Counted from the stretch's first letter, positions 1 to 8,414 are shown. The stretch is 64,000 nt of DNA from Neisseria elongata subsp. elongata (GCF_900113545.1 NZ_FOPS01000007.1:1-64000); one strand, 5' to 3'. Numbers and translations: made by a program. The notes: a model not told the origin generated them from the sequence alone.

Positions 1-747
1 CATGGATTTGCCTTGGTTGGCATTGAAGCCCGCATTGGGGGCGATGAATTTATTATTCACGCGGATGCCGGTGCGCCGGGCATAGCGTGCCTCTCCGGTA
101 TAAGGATTCGAGCCTATATCGACGGTGACGGACTCAAGAGTTGGTCTGGCTTGAACACGGCTCTCACCCATACCGCGCGACAGAGGGCGAACCCGGCAGC
201 GGCAGCGATAATCCAAGGGCGGATACAGGCTGTCCCACACCGGGTCATCGGCTGCATAGACGCGACCGTGTAACATACGGTGGGTTTCGCGGGTGCGGCT
301 GTCGTTGATGGCGACATACTGCCAATAAGGGTGCGTGTCGATGGAATCCATCATTTCGGCGTAGCGACCCGCCATGTAGGCTGACTGCATATTGGTCAGA
401 TAGATGGTTTTCAGGCGGTGGGGGCTGCCGAGCTGTACGCTTTGGGTTTCTCCTTCGGGATTTTGAACTTCCTGTCTGCCCCACCAGCCTTTGCGCTGCA
501 GAACGGGGGCGAGTTCGCGGCTGAACTCCTCCAGCGTCCGGCCTTGTTCGGCGGCATCGACGACGGCGGAATAGATGTCGGACAGCACATCCATTTTGGC
601 GGTTTTTGTCACCGTAAAGGCGGTGGCGTGCGCGTCGTCCAATATATCCTGCCAGTCCCAAGATACGGCAATGCCTTTTTGCTTGAGATAGGCGACGGCG
701 GCTTCGGGTTTCATGCCGAAGACGGCTTTAATATCTTCGGGGTTCAT
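1..747 (-). CDS. Mu gpF-like phage head morphogenesis protein (partial, runs off left edge)
   Basis: The minus-strand frame stays open for 249 codons from an ATG at 745-747 to the window edge, so the C-terminus is missing. It begins MNPEDIKAVFGMKPEAAVAY and contains the hallmarks of the Mu gpF/SPP1 gp7 head morphogenesis family: TNMQSAYMAGRY, then YVAINDSRTRETHRMLHG and LYPPLDYRCRCRV. Family members are minor capsid proteins acting with the portal during head assembly. The start overlaps the stop of the upstream portal fragment as ATGA (744-747), the translational coupling seen in phage operons. The reading frame is intact here, but neighbouring phage genes are broken, so it is probably a prophage relic. 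Confidence 0.85.
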   Translation of the reverse strand, partial: MNPEDIKAVFGMKPEAAVAYLKQKGIAVSWDWQDILDDAHATAFTVTKTAKMDVLSDIYSAVVDAAEQGRTLEEFSRELAPVLQRKGWWGRQEVQNPEGETQSVQLGSPHRLKTIYLTNMQSAYMAGRYAEMMDSIDTHPYWQYVAINDSRTRETHRMLHGRVYAADDPVWDSLYPPLDYRCRCRVRPLSRGMGESRVQARPTLESVTVDIGSNPYTGEARYARRTGIRVNNKFIAPNAGFNANQGKSM

Positions 748-1229
748 GATTTAAGCTCCTGTACCACTTCAATCCTGCCGACCAAGTCGGAAAGGAAAAT
801 CAGGCGTGCCAACTCGTTTTGCAAGGCGGTATCGTCCATGTTCGGATAGGCGGCGGTCAGACGGTCGAGCAGATTTTCGGCGGTTTCGCCCTGCCTTAAT
901 TCGGACACTAGGACGGCAGTCAGCCGTTCGCCCTGTTCATTCAGACGGCCTGTGTCGGGGGCGAGTCCGTCGATGACCAAACCTGCGTCTGTCAAATCGC
1001 CCTCGGTGAAGTCGGCAGCTTTTGCCTCCGGGGTTGCTTGAACATCCTCAACCAAATCTCCCTCTCTCAAACCGTATGTACGCTGCCAGTATTGGTTGGT
1101 GAACTTGGCACCGGCATCCACCATCATCTTATCCCGTTCGGCACGCTCTCTGGTGCCGCTTTCCTCATTTTCGAACAGCACGAATTTCGGGCGGGCAACG
1201 TCTCCGAAATTTATCTCTGCCCGAACTCA
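744..1229 (-). pseudogene. Mu gp29-like portal protein (DUF935), C-terminal fragment
   Basis: The C-terminal 145 residues of a Mu-type portal protein are readable (RAERDKMMVDAGAKFTNQYW, RTYGLREGDL), ending in TGA at 744-746. The same frame extends upstream as RAEINFGDVARPKF, which looks like portal sequence, until an in-frame stop at 1227-1229. The expected several hundred N-terminal residues are absent and are replaced by tail tube sequence. A GTG at 1179-1181 could start a short product, but the fragment lacks most of the fold. It is translationally coupled to the gpF-like gene. Confidence 0.75.
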
Positions 1230-1321
1230 AACTCAGGCAGTTTGAATTCCGAAGCATTACCCAACAGGCTGTTACCGTCGATATAGACGTTGGCATTGTA
1301 GATTGCATTGATTGCAGACAT
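1211..1321 (-). pseudogene. Phage major tail tube protein, N-terminal fragment
   Basis: Starting at the ATG at 1319-1321, with AAGGA just upstream, 36 residues are readable (MSAINAIYNANVYIDGNSLL, then GNASEFKLPEFEFGQR) before TAA at 1211-1213. The opening resembles P2 FII-type contractile tail tube proteins, normally about 170 residues. Around 1210-1228 the sequence changes into portal protein in another frame, so the gene is truncated by a rearrangement junction. A DUS (1332-1343) lies between this start and the end of the sheath fragment. Confidence 0.6.
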
Positions 1322-1343
1322 ATTTTTTCCTTTTCAGACGGCC

Positions 1344-1455
1344 TTAGTTAGCCGATACCAGATTGGCCAGATACTTGCGGGTCATCACGCTGGTATTGGT
1401 CAGACGCTCGGCCGGCAGCTTAGGCGTGTAGTCGTAAACAATCGGCACTTGGCCT
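1344..1455 (-). pseudogene. Phage tail sheath protein, C-terminal fragment
   Basis: About 37 codons of open frame end in TAA at 1344-1346. The translation (VPIVYDYTPKLPAERL, then TNTSVMTRKYLANLVSAN) follows the pattern of P2 FI-type tail sheath C-termini (hydrophobic-YDYTP, then a T..YL motif before the end). Its position directly before a tail tube start is the order expected in contractile phages. Upstream it breaks off near 1450, where plus-strand methylase sequence begins. The piece is too short for certainty. Confidence 0.5.
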
Positions 1456-1875
1456 TTTGGCGGAAAGACCGTCCATCAACATTTTGGTACGACCACCACC
1501 TCGAAAGCATGGGATGCCTCTCAAATCAGAGCAAAGCTGACAGCGGCGCGAAACCGCCTAAGCGGGGTATTTATCGAGAATGAGCCGTGGGAGCGTTGTT
1601 TCAAGCGATACGACCGCGAGCACACCTTCTTCTACGCCGATCCGCCGTATTGGCAGACTGCAGGCTACGACCGTGCTTTTGATTGGGCGCAGTATCAACT
1701 GCTGGCCAAAGTAATGAGTGAGAGTAAAGGCAAAATCATGTTGTCCATTAACGATCATCCGGACATCAGGAACTTGTTCAAAGACTTCCGCATTGCCCAG
1801 TTTGAACTGGCCTATTCCATCGGCAGGAGCAAAACCGGCAAGACAAGCGGCGAGCTGGCCATATGCAATTGGTAA
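1453..1875 (+). pseudogene. Phage DNA adenine methylase (D12 class), C-terminal fragment
   Basis: The plus-strand frame, ending TAA at 1873-1875, reads FGGKTVHQHFGTTTTSKAWD, later HTFFYADPPYWQTAGY, and ends GRSKTGKTSGELAICNW. DPPY is the catalytic motif IV of N6-adenine methylases, and the layout resembles Dam-like phage enzymes. The N-terminal AdoMet-binding part is missing: upstream of about 1453 the sequence is the antisense of the tail sheath fragment and the frame is closed by TAG near 1426. There is no plausible start with a ribosome binding site, so this is a gene remnant. Confidence 0.75.
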
Positions 1876-1880
1876 ATAAA

Positions 1881-1904
1881 AAAAGCGACGGCAACGTCGC
1901 TTTT
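1881..1904. terminator. Rho-independent terminator behind the methylase remnant
   Basis: AAAAGCGACG, loop GCAA, CGTCGCTTTT forms a perfect 10-bp stem 6 bases after the methylase stop. A and T runs on both sides would let it work in both directions, also serving the convergent minus-strand gene ending at 1992. Confidence 0.8.
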
Positions 1905-1991
1905 ATAAAAAAGTGAAAAAAGATTGCAGATAGTGCAACAAAAAACAAAACGGATTTTCTCAAGAATCAGCGCAGTTTTTCGCAGGCCGCT

Positions 1992-2402
1992 TCAGCATTG
2001 CCAGTGTTCCAGCAGTTTGTTGATTTGTTTGATTTTGTGCCGGCGCACGGGTTTGCCGAACATCACCGGGGCGTTGATGGCGAAACGCCGCTTGGCAAAC
2101 AGGAAATTGACGACTTCTACGATTTCCATCTCGTTGCCGTGAAAGCGGATTTCGGTGGAGCTGGTCAGCAGGCCGCAGCCTTTGGTATAACAGTTTTCTT
2201 CCGTGCGGCGGTATTTGTTCAACTGCGCCCACAGTTCGAAATAGGGGCTGTAACGTGCACCGTTGGGTACGGGGATGGAGAGTGCGGGATAGGTGCGTTG
2301 CGCTTTGTTTGACATTACCCACAATATAACGATTGATAAAATCCCGCCGAACAGTCCGCCGACAATCGAGCCGATAGCAATGGGAAGGAGGTCGCCCTGC
2401 AT
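1992..2402 (-). CDS. Hypothetical membrane-anchored protein
   Basis: The 136-residue product has one N-terminal hydrophobic, glycine-rich segment (residues 5-30, LLPIAIGSIVGGLFGGILSI) followed by a soluble region rich in aromatic and basic residues. I choose the ATG at 2400-2402 because GGGAGA lies six bases upstream; an upstream in-frame ATG at 2423 has no such site. I do not recognise the family. The closest context is the prophage remnant on one side and a lipoprotein gene on the other. It probably sits in the inner membrane with the C-terminal domain in the cytoplasm, by inference from basic residues after the helix. Confidence 0.6.
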   Translation of the reverse strand: MQGDLLPIAIGSIVGGLFGGILSIVILWVMSNKAQRTYPALSIPVPNGARYSPYFELWAQLNKYRRTEENCYTKGCGLLTSSTEIRFHGNEMEIVEVVNFLFAKRRFAINAPVMFGKPVRRHKIKQINKLLEHWQC

Positions 2403-2434
2403 AATGTTCTCCCGATATGGCAATTCATGGAAAG

Positions 2435-2479
2435 AGGCCGTCTGAAACCCCGTTTCGAAAAAGGGGTTTCAGACGGCCT
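2435..2479. terminator. Inverted DUS pair, likely terminator of the KEAA lipoprotein gene
   Basis: AGGCCGTCTGAAACCCC and its reverse complement flank TTTCGAAA in an extended hairpin just after the minus-strand lipoprotein stop at 2501. It supplies both uptake signals and a terminator stem. Confidence 0.75.
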
Positions 2480-2500
2480 GGACAGACGAATCTGTGCGAA

Positions 2501-2959
2501 TTATTTAGAAGCGGCTTCTTTAGCTTCTGCAGCAGCTTCTTTGGCTTCTTCAGCAGCTTCGGAAGCGGCTTCTTTAGCATCTGCAGCGGCTTCTTTGGCT
2601 TCTTCTGCAGCTTCGGAAGCGGCTTCTTTAGCATCTTCGGCTGAAGTAGGTACGCCGGCCGGTGCTTTACCGTTCAAAGCGTCTAAAGAAACCTTACAAG
2701 CGGCTTCTTTTTGATCTGCAGGCAGGTTTTGCAGTGCTTCTTTGCTTTGATCGAATGCTTTTTGCATTGCTTCTTTAGTAGCAGCATCAACATTTGCAAT
2801 AGAAGCGGCAAATGCTTTTTCATACTCATCACAAACTGAACCGCTGGTAGCTGCGTTGCCACCGGTAGCGCTGGCAGAATTTGTGGAACCAGAGTCTCCA
2901 CCACAAGCGGACAATGCCAATGCGGCCAACAGGGATGCCAGTAAAGCGGATGTTTTCAT
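2501..2959 (-). CDS. Lipoprotein with C-terminal KEAA helical repeats
   Basis: The 152-residue protein opens with a signal peptide and lipobox (LALSAC, Cys19), so it should be lipidated. Gly/Ser/Thr/Asn linker follows, then a globular part (about residues 42-108) with two cysteines (CDEYEKAF and EAACKVSL) that could form a disulfide. This part resembles a small neisserial lipoprotein family; the name DUF5339 comes from memory. The last 44 residues are two copies of the 18-residue unit DAKEAASEAAEEAKEAAA plus a partial copy, predicted to be a long charged amphipathic helix that may reach toward peptidoglycan. A DUS hairpin follows the stop. Function is unknown. Confidence 0.75.
   Translation of the reverse strand: MKTSALLASLLAALALSACGGDSGSTNSASATGGNAATSGSVCDEYEKAFAASIANVDAATKEAMQKAFDQSKEALQNLPADQKEAACKVSLDALNGKAPAGVPTSAEDAKEAASEAAEEAKEAAADAKEAASEAAEEAKEAAAEAKEAASK
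2504..2635 (-). repeat. 54-bp tandem repeat coding for KEAA helix
   Basis: Two near-identical 54-base units and a 24-base partial unit encode residues 109-152 of the lipoprotein. The period is a multiple of three, so copy-number change would alter length without breaking the frame. Confidence 0.8.
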
Positions 2960-3150
2960 TTGTATCTCTCTTTGGTTTGATGTTAAAAAGAACTTGGATT
3001 GTTATGATATTTCTTTCGTTCGTCAAGATTTTTGCGATTATTTATTTGTCTCTTTCAGTAAATTGATTGGAAAAAGCAACATTTCAAACTGTTTTTGCCG
3101 ACGTGTTTTATAATCGCGCTTCTTTGTGTCCGATGCTTCCGAGATAACGT

Positions 3151-4662
3151 ATGAAATGGTTGAAACGCAGCAATACCCTTTGGAAAACCGTCCGCCACTA
3201 CGGTTTGGCCGAACTGTTTGTCCCGTTGGCAAAAAAGGGTTGGCAGCGCAGGTTGCTGGCCGCCCTGCCGCAATCGCGCGATTCGTCAGCGGAATCCCTG
3301 CCTGTGCGGTTGCGGCTGGCTTTGGAAAGCCTGGGGCCGGTGTTTGTAAAATTCGGACAGGTCCTTTCCACCCGCCCCGACCTGATTCCGCACGATTATG
3401 CGGTGGAATTGGCCAAATTGCAGGACAAAGTACCGCCTTTCGATGCGGATTTGTCGCGCCGTCAGATTGAAAAGGCCTTCGGTAAGCCGGTTGCGGAACT
3501 TTATGCCGAGTTTGAAACGCAGCCGGTAGCCAGCGCGTCGGTCGCGCAGGTGCATAAGGCGCGGCTGCACGGCGGCGAACGTGTGGCGGTAAAAGTGTTG
3601 CGGCCGGACATCCTGCCGGTTATCGAGCAGGATTTGGCCCTGCTGCGTTTCGGTGCGGGTTGGGTGGAACGGCTGTTTGCCGACGGCAAACGCCTGCGGC
3701 CGCGCGAAGTGGTGGACGAATTCGACAAGTATTTGCACGACGAGTTGGATTTGATGCGCGAAGCGGCCAATTGCAGCCAGCTCGGCCGTAATTTCAAAGA
3801 CAGCGAAATGCTGATTGTGCCGAAGGTGTTTTACGATTATTGCAGCCGCGACGTGCTGACCATCGAATGGATGGACGGCACGCCGGTGTCCGATATTGCC
3901 GCCTTGCGGGCGCAGGGGCAGGATTTGCACAGGTTGGCGGAATACGGCGTGGAAACTTTTTTCACGCAGGTGTTCCGCGACGGCTTCTTCCATGCCGATA
4001 TGCATCCGGGCAATATTTTGGTGTCGGCCGACAACCGCTATATCGCGTTGGATTTCGGCATCGTCGGTAGCCTGACCGATTACGACAAGCGTTATTTGGC
4101 GATTAACTTTCTGGCTTTCTTCAACCGCGACTACCACCGTGTCGCCACGGCGCACATCGAGTCGGGCTGGGTGCCGCCCGAAACGCGGGCGGAAGAGTTG
4201 GAAGCAGCGGTGCGCGCGGTGTGCGAGCCGGTGTTCAACAAGCCGATTTCCGAAATTTCCTTCGGTTTGGTTTTGATGCGGCTGTTTGAAGTGAGCCGGC
4301 GGTTTAACGTCGAAATCCAGCCGCAGTTGGTATTGTTGCAGAAAACGCTGTTGAATATCGAGGGTCTGGGGCGGCAGTTGGAGCCCGATTTGGATTTGTG
4401 GGCGACGGCCAAACCGTTTTTGGTGAGATGGATGAACGAGCAGGTCGGGCCGAAAGCCTTTTGGCGCAATTTGAAGAACGAAGCGCTGGATTGGGCGGAA
4501 ATGCTGCCCGCACTGCCGCGTAAACTGAATGCGCTGGTGGACGAGGCGCGGCAGAAGGAAATGCGCGACGCCTATGTCCATTTGGTGAAAATCCAGCAGC
4601 GGCAGAGCTTGTGGCTGGCAGTGATTGCCGTGGCTTTGGTGTTGATTTTGCTGTTTAAATAG
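3151..4662 (+). CDS. ubiB: UbiB, atypical kinase/ATPase for ubiquinone biosynthesis
   Basis: The 503-residue protein has the full UbiB/ADCK signature: the KxGQ motif (KFGQ, 67-70), the alanine-rich nucleotide loop (ASASVAQVH, 127-135), the active-site Lys in VAVKVL (148), HADMHPGN (281-288) and DFG (301-303). A C-terminal hydrophobic helix (about 486-502) should anchor it to the inner membrane. UbiB assists the Ubi hydroxylase/methylase complex in ubiquinone synthesis, probably by extracting lipid intermediates through ATPase activity. It stands alone; its promoter should lie in the AT-rich 190 bases before it. A Correia element follows seven bases after the stop. Confidence 0.95.
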   Translation: MKWLKRSNTLWKTVRHYGLAELFVPLAKKGWQRRLLAALPQSRDSSAESLPVRLRLALESLGPVFVKFGQVLSTRPDLIPHDYAVELAKLQDKVPPFDADLSRRQIEKAFGKPVAELYAEFETQPVASASVAQVHKARLHGGERVAVKVLRPDILPVIEQDLALLRFGAGWVERLFADGKRLRPREVVDEFDKYLHDELDLMREAANCSQLGRNFKDSEMLIVPKVFYDYCSRDVLTIEWMDGTPVSDIAALRAQGQDLHRLAEYGVETFFTQVFRDGFFHADMHPGNILVSADNRYIALDFGIVGSLTDYDKRYLAINFLAFFNRDYHRVATAHIESGWVPPETRAEELEAAVRAVCEPVFNKPISEISFGLVLMRLFEVSRRFNVEIQPQLVLLQKTLLNIEGLGRQLEPDLDLWATAKPFLVRWMNEQVGPKAFWRNLKNEALDWAEMLPALPRKLNALVDEARQKEMRDAYVHLVKIQQRQSLWLAVIAVALVLILLFK

Positions 4663-4668
4663 GATTTT

Positions 4669-4774
4669 TATAGTGGATTAACAAAAATCAGGACAAGGCG
4701 ACGAAGCCGCAGACAGTACAAATAGTACGGCAAGGAGAGGCAACGCCGTACTGGTTTAAATTTAATCCACTATA
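4669..4774. repeat. Correia repeat enclosed element, short form (106 bp)
   Basis: The element is bounded by inverted ends TATAGTGGATTAA and TTAATCCACTATA and contains the typical internal sequence (ACAAGGCGACGAAGCCGCAG, then ACTGGTTTAAATTTAATCC). Its length matches the internally deleted Correia class of about 105 bp; the longer class is about 155 bp and carries an IHF site. Such elements are non-autonomous, MITE-like, insert at TA and can bring promoters or RNase III cleavage sites. It lies between the convergent ubiB and rluD, where it could affect the 3' end of both transcripts. Confidence 0.95.
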
Positions 4775-4812
4775 TTTTCAGACGGCCCCAAACATGAAAG
4801 GCCGTCTGAAAA
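4775..4812. terminator. Inverted DUS pair between ubiB and rluD
   Basis: TTTTCAGACGGCC and GGCCGTCTGAAAA are separated by 12 bases, three bases before the rluD stop at 4815-4817. This probably terminates rluD and is adjacent to the Correia element. Confidence 0.7.
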
Positions 4813-4814
4813 AC

Positions 4815-5933
4815 TTATTCTTTGACATAAACAATTTCGACATCGTAGTCGTCTTCATTCCAATTGTCGTCATCGTCATCGAGTTTGTTCCGCCATTCTT
4901 CTTCGCGGCTGAGCGGGGAGTCGAGGCCGCTTTCCAGCCGCAATACGGACAGCAGGCGGTAAATATCCTGCGGCAGCGGGGCTTCAAACTGCATTTCCTC
5001 GCCGCTTTGCGGATGGATGAAACTCAGGCGGTAGGCGTGCAATGCCTGTCTAGCCAATGCCTTGATTTCGGTTTTTACCGTGTCGGAGCAGGGATGGCGC
5101 GGGTTGCCGTAAACGGGGTCGCCCGCCAGCGGATGCTTGGCTTCGCGCATGTGGACGCGGATTTGGTGGGTGCGGCCTGTTTCCAGCGCGCATTCGATGT
5201 AGCTGTGCGCCTGGTAGCGTTCCAAGACTTTGACGTGGGTAACGGCTTCTTTGCCGCCGAATTTGACGACCGCCATTTTGACGCGGTTGTGCGGGTCGCG
5301 GCCGATTTGGGTTTCGATTTTGCCGTCGAACGGCACGATGCCGTCGGCAACGGCGCGGTAGATGCGTTTGACGGTGCGGGTTTGCAGTTGTCGGACAAGG
5401 TGGTTTTGCGCGGGCAGGGTTTTGGCCACGACCATCAGTCCGCTGGTGTCTTTGTCCAAGCGGTGGACGATGCCTGCGCGCGGGATGTTTTGCAGCGTGG
5501 GGCAGTGTGCCAAGAGGCCGTTGAGCAGCGTGCCGGACCAGTTGCCCGCCGCCGGGTGGACGACCAGCCCAGCGGGTTTGTTCAAGACGATGACGCTGTC
5601 GTCTTCGTATATGATGTCCAAATCCATGGCTTCGGGGGTGAAGGCCAGGGTTTCGTTGCTTTCGCGGATTTGCACGGCCAGCTTCTCGCCGCCGATGAGT
5701 TTGTCTTTCGGCTTGGCCGGTTTGCCGTTTACCGATACCGCGCCTTCTTTAATCCAGTCGGCCAGCCGCGAGCGGGAGTAGTCGGGCAGCAGTTTGGCCA
5801 GCGCGGCATCGAGCCTCAGGCCGGCATATTCGAGGGGGACGGTTAAATTTAGACAACTTTCCGCAGTGGGGGCTGCACCAAAATCGAAATCGTCGTTATA
5901 ATCGGCGGCATTTTCAAAGGAAGAGTTCTGCAT
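4815..5933 (-). CDS. rluD: 23S rRNA pseudouridine synthase RluD
   Basis: The 372-residue enzyme has an N-terminal S4 RNA-binding domain (about 37-90) and a catalytic RluA-type domain with RLDKDTSG (158-165, catalytic Asp160). It isomerises uridines 1911, 1915 and 1917 in helix 69 of 23S rRNA in the E. coli system. The tail is very acidic (a run of five Asp) and ends EDDYDVEIVYVKE. The start MQNSSFENAADYN at 5931-5933 fits neisserial homologues; longer in-frame starts up to 6083 would lie wholly inside bamD. The ATG overlaps the bamD ATG on the other strand by two bases, so its promoter must lie within bamD coding sequence. No strong ribosome binding site is visible. Confidence 0.93.
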   Translation of the reverse strand: MQNSSFENAADYNDDFDFGAAPTAESCLNLTVPLEYAGLRLDAALAKLLPDYSRSRLADWIKEGAVSVNGKPAKPKDKLIGGEKLAVQIRESNETLAFTPEAMDLDIIYEDDSVIVLNKPAGLVVHPAAGNWSGTLLNGLLAHCPTLQNIPRAGIVHRLDKDTSGLMVVAKTLPAQNHLVRQLQTRTVKRIYRAVADGIVPFDGKIETQIGRDPHNRVKMAVVKFGGKEAVTHVKVLERYQAHSYIECALETGRTHQIRVHMREAKHPLAGDPVYGNPRHPCSDTVKTEIKALARQALHAYRLSFIHPQSGEEMQFEAPLPQDIYRLLSVLRLESGLDSPLSREEEWRNKLDDDDDNWNEDDYDVEIVYVKE

Positions 5934-6738
5934 GAAAAAAATTCTTTTAGTAGTAGCTTTGGGTATCGCGCTGGGCGGTTGTGCCGCCAACAAGGGAACT
6001 TCCGACAAAGATGCGCAGATTACCCAGGATTGGCCGGTCGAGAAGTTGTATGCCGAGGCGCAAGATGAGTTAAACAGCAGCAATTATACGCGGGCTGTCA
6101 AGTTATATGAACTTTTGGAATCGCGTTTCCCTCAGGGGCGTTATGCGCAGCAGGCTCAGTTGGACACGGCCTATGCCTACTACAAGGACGAGGAGCGCGA
6201 AAAAGCATTGGCGGCGGTCGAGCGTTTCCAACGCCTGCATCCGCAGCATCCGAATATGGATTATGCCCTTTATCTGAAGGGTTTGATTTTGTTTAACGAG
6301 GACAAATCGTTCTTGAACAAGCTGGCTTCACAAGACTGGTCCGACCGCGACCCGAAAGCCAACCGCGAGGCCTATCAGGCGTTTGCCGAGCTGGTTCAAC
6401 GCTATCCTCAGAGCAAATATGTTGAAGAAGCGTCCAAGCAGATGGAAAAACTGGTGGATGCGCTGGCGGGTAACGAAATTTCCGTCGCCCGTTATTACGC
6501 CAAACGCGGCGCGCATCTGGCCGCGGCCAACCGTGCGCAGAATATCATTACCGGCTTCCAGAATACCCGCTTCACGGAAGAGGCCTTGGCGATTATGGAG
6601 GTTTCTTACCGTAAGATGAACCGCCAGCAGTTGGCGGACGATACCCGCCGCATTTTGCAGCAAAACTTCCCGCAAAGCCCTTATTTGCAGCAGGAATGGA
6701 GGAGCGACGATGCGCCGTGGTGGCGTTATTGGAAATAG
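5932..6738 (+). CDS. bamD: Outer membrane assembly lipoprotein BamD (ComL)
   Basis: The 268-residue lipoprotein starts MKKILLVVALGIALGGC, with lipobox Cys17, and continues as a TPR-rich helical protein (YAEAQDELNSSNYTRAVKLY, HPQHPNMDYALYLKG). BamD is an essential partner of BamA in inserting outer membrane beta-barrels; in Neisseria it was first named ComL for its role in transformation. AAGGAAGAG eight bases before the ATG is a good ribosome binding site. The start overlaps the divergent rluD start. A perfect DUS hairpin terminates the gene. Confidence 0.95.
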   Translation: MKKILLVVALGIALGGCAANKGTSDKDAQITQDWPVEKLYAEAQDELNSSNYTRAVKLYELLESRFPQGRYAQQAQLDTAYAYYKDEEREKALAAVERFQRLHPQHPNMDYALYLKGLILFNEDKSFLNKLASQDWSDRDPKANREAYQAFAELVQRYPQSKYVEEASKQMEKLVDALAGNEISVARYYAKRGAHLAAANRAQNIITGFQNTRFTEEALAIMEVSYRKMNRQQLADDTRRILQQNFPQSPYLQQEWRSDDAPWWRYWK

Positions 6739-6754
6739 CTTTTTAACAATCGGC

Positions 6755-6783
6755 AGGCCGTCTGAAAGGTTTTCAGACGGCCT
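6755..6783 (+). terminator. DUS hairpin terminator of bamD
   Basis: AGGCCGTCTGAAA, loop GGT, TTTCAGACGGCCT: a perfect 13-bp stem starting 16 bases after the bamD stop. Confidence 0.85.
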
Positions 6784-6826
6784 GCGGCGTATAATGGGAA
6801 CGGCAGGGCTAATTTGAGGAGTCATC

Positions 6827-7459
6827 ATGGATTTGCACGGCATACGCGAAGATTACAGCAAGCGGCAGTTGTCAGAGGAAGATTGCGCGGCCGACCCGCT
6901 CGTTCAATTCGAACAATGGCTGAACGAAGCCATAACAGCGCAGGTAAACGAGCCGACCGCCGTCAATGTGGCCGCCGTCGGTACCGACGGCCGGCCGAAC
7001 AGCCGCATGGTTTTATTGAAAGAAGTCAATCCGCGCGGCTTTGTGTTTTTCACCAACTACCAAAGCCGGAAAGGGCAGTCTCTGGCCGCACACCCGTTTG
7101 CCGCGCTGACGTTTTTCTGGCCCGAGCTGGAACGGCAGGTGCGCGTTGAAGGCAGGGTGGAAAAATTGGATGCCGCCGCGTCCGACGAGTATTTCGCCAG
7201 CCGCCCCTATACCAGCCGCATCGGGGCGTGGGCGAGCGAGCAGAGCAGCGTGATTGCCGACAAAAGCGTGCTGGTCAAACGCGCCGCCGCCATCGGTTTG
7301 AAACATCCGCTGAATGTGCCGCGCCCGCCGCATTGGGGCGGCTACATCGTTATCCCCGACCTCGTCGAATTCTGGCAGGGTCGGCCGAGCAGGCTGCACG
7401 ACCGCATCCGATACAGGCTTTCAGACGGCCTTTGGTTGAAAGAACGTCTCGCCCCGTAA
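6827..7459 (+). CDS. pdxH: Pyridoxine/pyridoxamine 5'-phosphate oxidase
   Basis: The 210-residue FMN enzyme oxidises PNP or PMP to pyridoxal 5'-phosphate. Recognisable parts are [27 protein letters not shown] (FMN phosphate contacts), ERQVRVEG, and the C-terminal [12 protein letters not shown] and [15 protein letters not shown]. The normal RLAP ending is present. Near the C-terminus the codons for RLSDGL contain a DUS (about 7417-7429). TTTGAGGAG precedes the ATG by about seven bases. thiD follows 35 bases downstream, so the two cofactor genes probably form an operon. Confidence 0.95.
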   Translation: MDLHGIREDYSKRQLSEEDCAADPLVQFEQWLNEAITAQVNEPTAVNVAAVGTDGRPNSRMVLLKEVNPRGFVFFTNYQSRKGQSLAAHPFAALTFFWPELERQVRVEGRVEKLDAAASDEYFASRPYTSRIGAWASEQSSVIADKSVLVKRAAAIGLKHPLNVPRPPHWGGYIVIPDLVEFWQGRPSRLHDRIRYRLSDGLWLKERLAP

Positions 7460-7494
7460 AACGGGAAAACAAGCATATTTGCAAGGAGAGCGAC

Positions 7495-8316
7495 ATGATT
7501 TATGCAGACAAGCCTTTCCCGCGCGTTTTGACCATTGCCGGCTCCGATTCCGGCGGCGGCGCGGGCATACAGGCCGATTTGAAAACCTTCGGCGCGTTGG
7601 GCGCATACGGTGCAAGCGTCATTACCGCCGTTACCGCCCAAAACACGCAAGGCGTGCAGGGCGTGCATACCGTTCCGGCCGAAATGGTACGGCAGCAGTG
7701 CGAATCGGTGTTTTCCGACATCCGCATCGACGCGGTAAAAATCGGCATGTTGCCCGATACGGAAACCATCCGCACCGTAGCCGATGTGTTGCGCCGTCAT
7801 CCCGCGCCGTTTGTCGTTGCCGATCCCGTGCTGGTGGCCACTTCGGGCGACAGCCTGGCGTTGGAAAATACCGTCGAAACCATTTTGTCCGAGTTGATGC
7901 CTCTGGCCGACCTGCTGACACCGAACCTGAACGAACTCGCGCAACTGACGGGAAAAACGCTGCCGCAAGATGAAAAAGAAATGTTGGAACAGGGGGAAAT
8001 GTTGTTGAAACGGGGTGCGAAAGCCGTATTGCTTAAAGGTGGCCATTGGAGCGGGGAGTTCGCCCGCGATTGGCTGGTGCGGCCGGATGCCGATCCGCAA
8101 TGCTTTATCAACAGCCGCATCGATACCCGTCATACGCACGGCACGGGTTGCACCTTGTCCAGCGCGATTGCCGCGCTTTACCCACACCGACGACAGTTGC
8201 CTTTGGCCGTTGCCGCCGCCAAAAGTTACCTGCACGGCGCGATAGATGCGGGGCGGAGCTGGCGTTTGGGAGAAGGTGCGGGGCCGGTCGCCCATTTTTG
8301 GCGTACCGTCCGTTGA
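7495..8316 (+). CDS. thiD: Hydroxymethylpyrimidine/phosphomethylpyrimidine kinase
   Basis: The 273-residue ribokinase-fold kinase phosphorylates HMP and HMP-P in thiamine biosynthesis. Motifs: TIAGSDSGGGAGIQADLKTF at the N-terminus, VKIGML, DPVLVATSGDSL, TPNLNE, KGGHW, and the anion-hole/ATP motif HGTGCTLSSAIAA. The ATG at 7495 has AAGGAGAG at good spacing; longer in-frame starts reach back into pdxH and are unlikely. Some members of this family also act on pyridoxine, so the link with pdxH may be meaningful. Confidence 0.93.
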   Translation: MIYADKPFPRVLTIAGSDSGGGAGIQADLKTFGALGAYGASVITAVTAQNTQGVQGVHTVPAEMVRQQCESVFSDIRIDAVKIGMLPDTETIRTVADVLRRHPAPFVVADPVLVATSGDSLALENTVETILSELMPLADLLTPNLNELAQLTGKTLPQDEKEMLEQGEMLLKRGAKAVLLKGGHWSGEFARDWLVRPDADPQCFINSRIDTRHTHGTGCTLSSAIAALYPHRRQLPLAVAAAKSYLHGAIDAGRSWRLGEGAGPVAHFWRTVR

Positions 8317-8414
8317 AGAGATAAATTCAGGATAAAGCGAAGGCGCATACCGAACGGCAAGGCAGGCAATGTAGAGACGCAGGCAATCCGCCATACTGTG
8401 CCTGACCTATAAAA

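Noticed and set aside
4815-6083. A longer RluD with about 50 extra N-terminal residues
   Set aside because: The extension is the antisense of bamD, has no homologous character, and contains no ribosome site.
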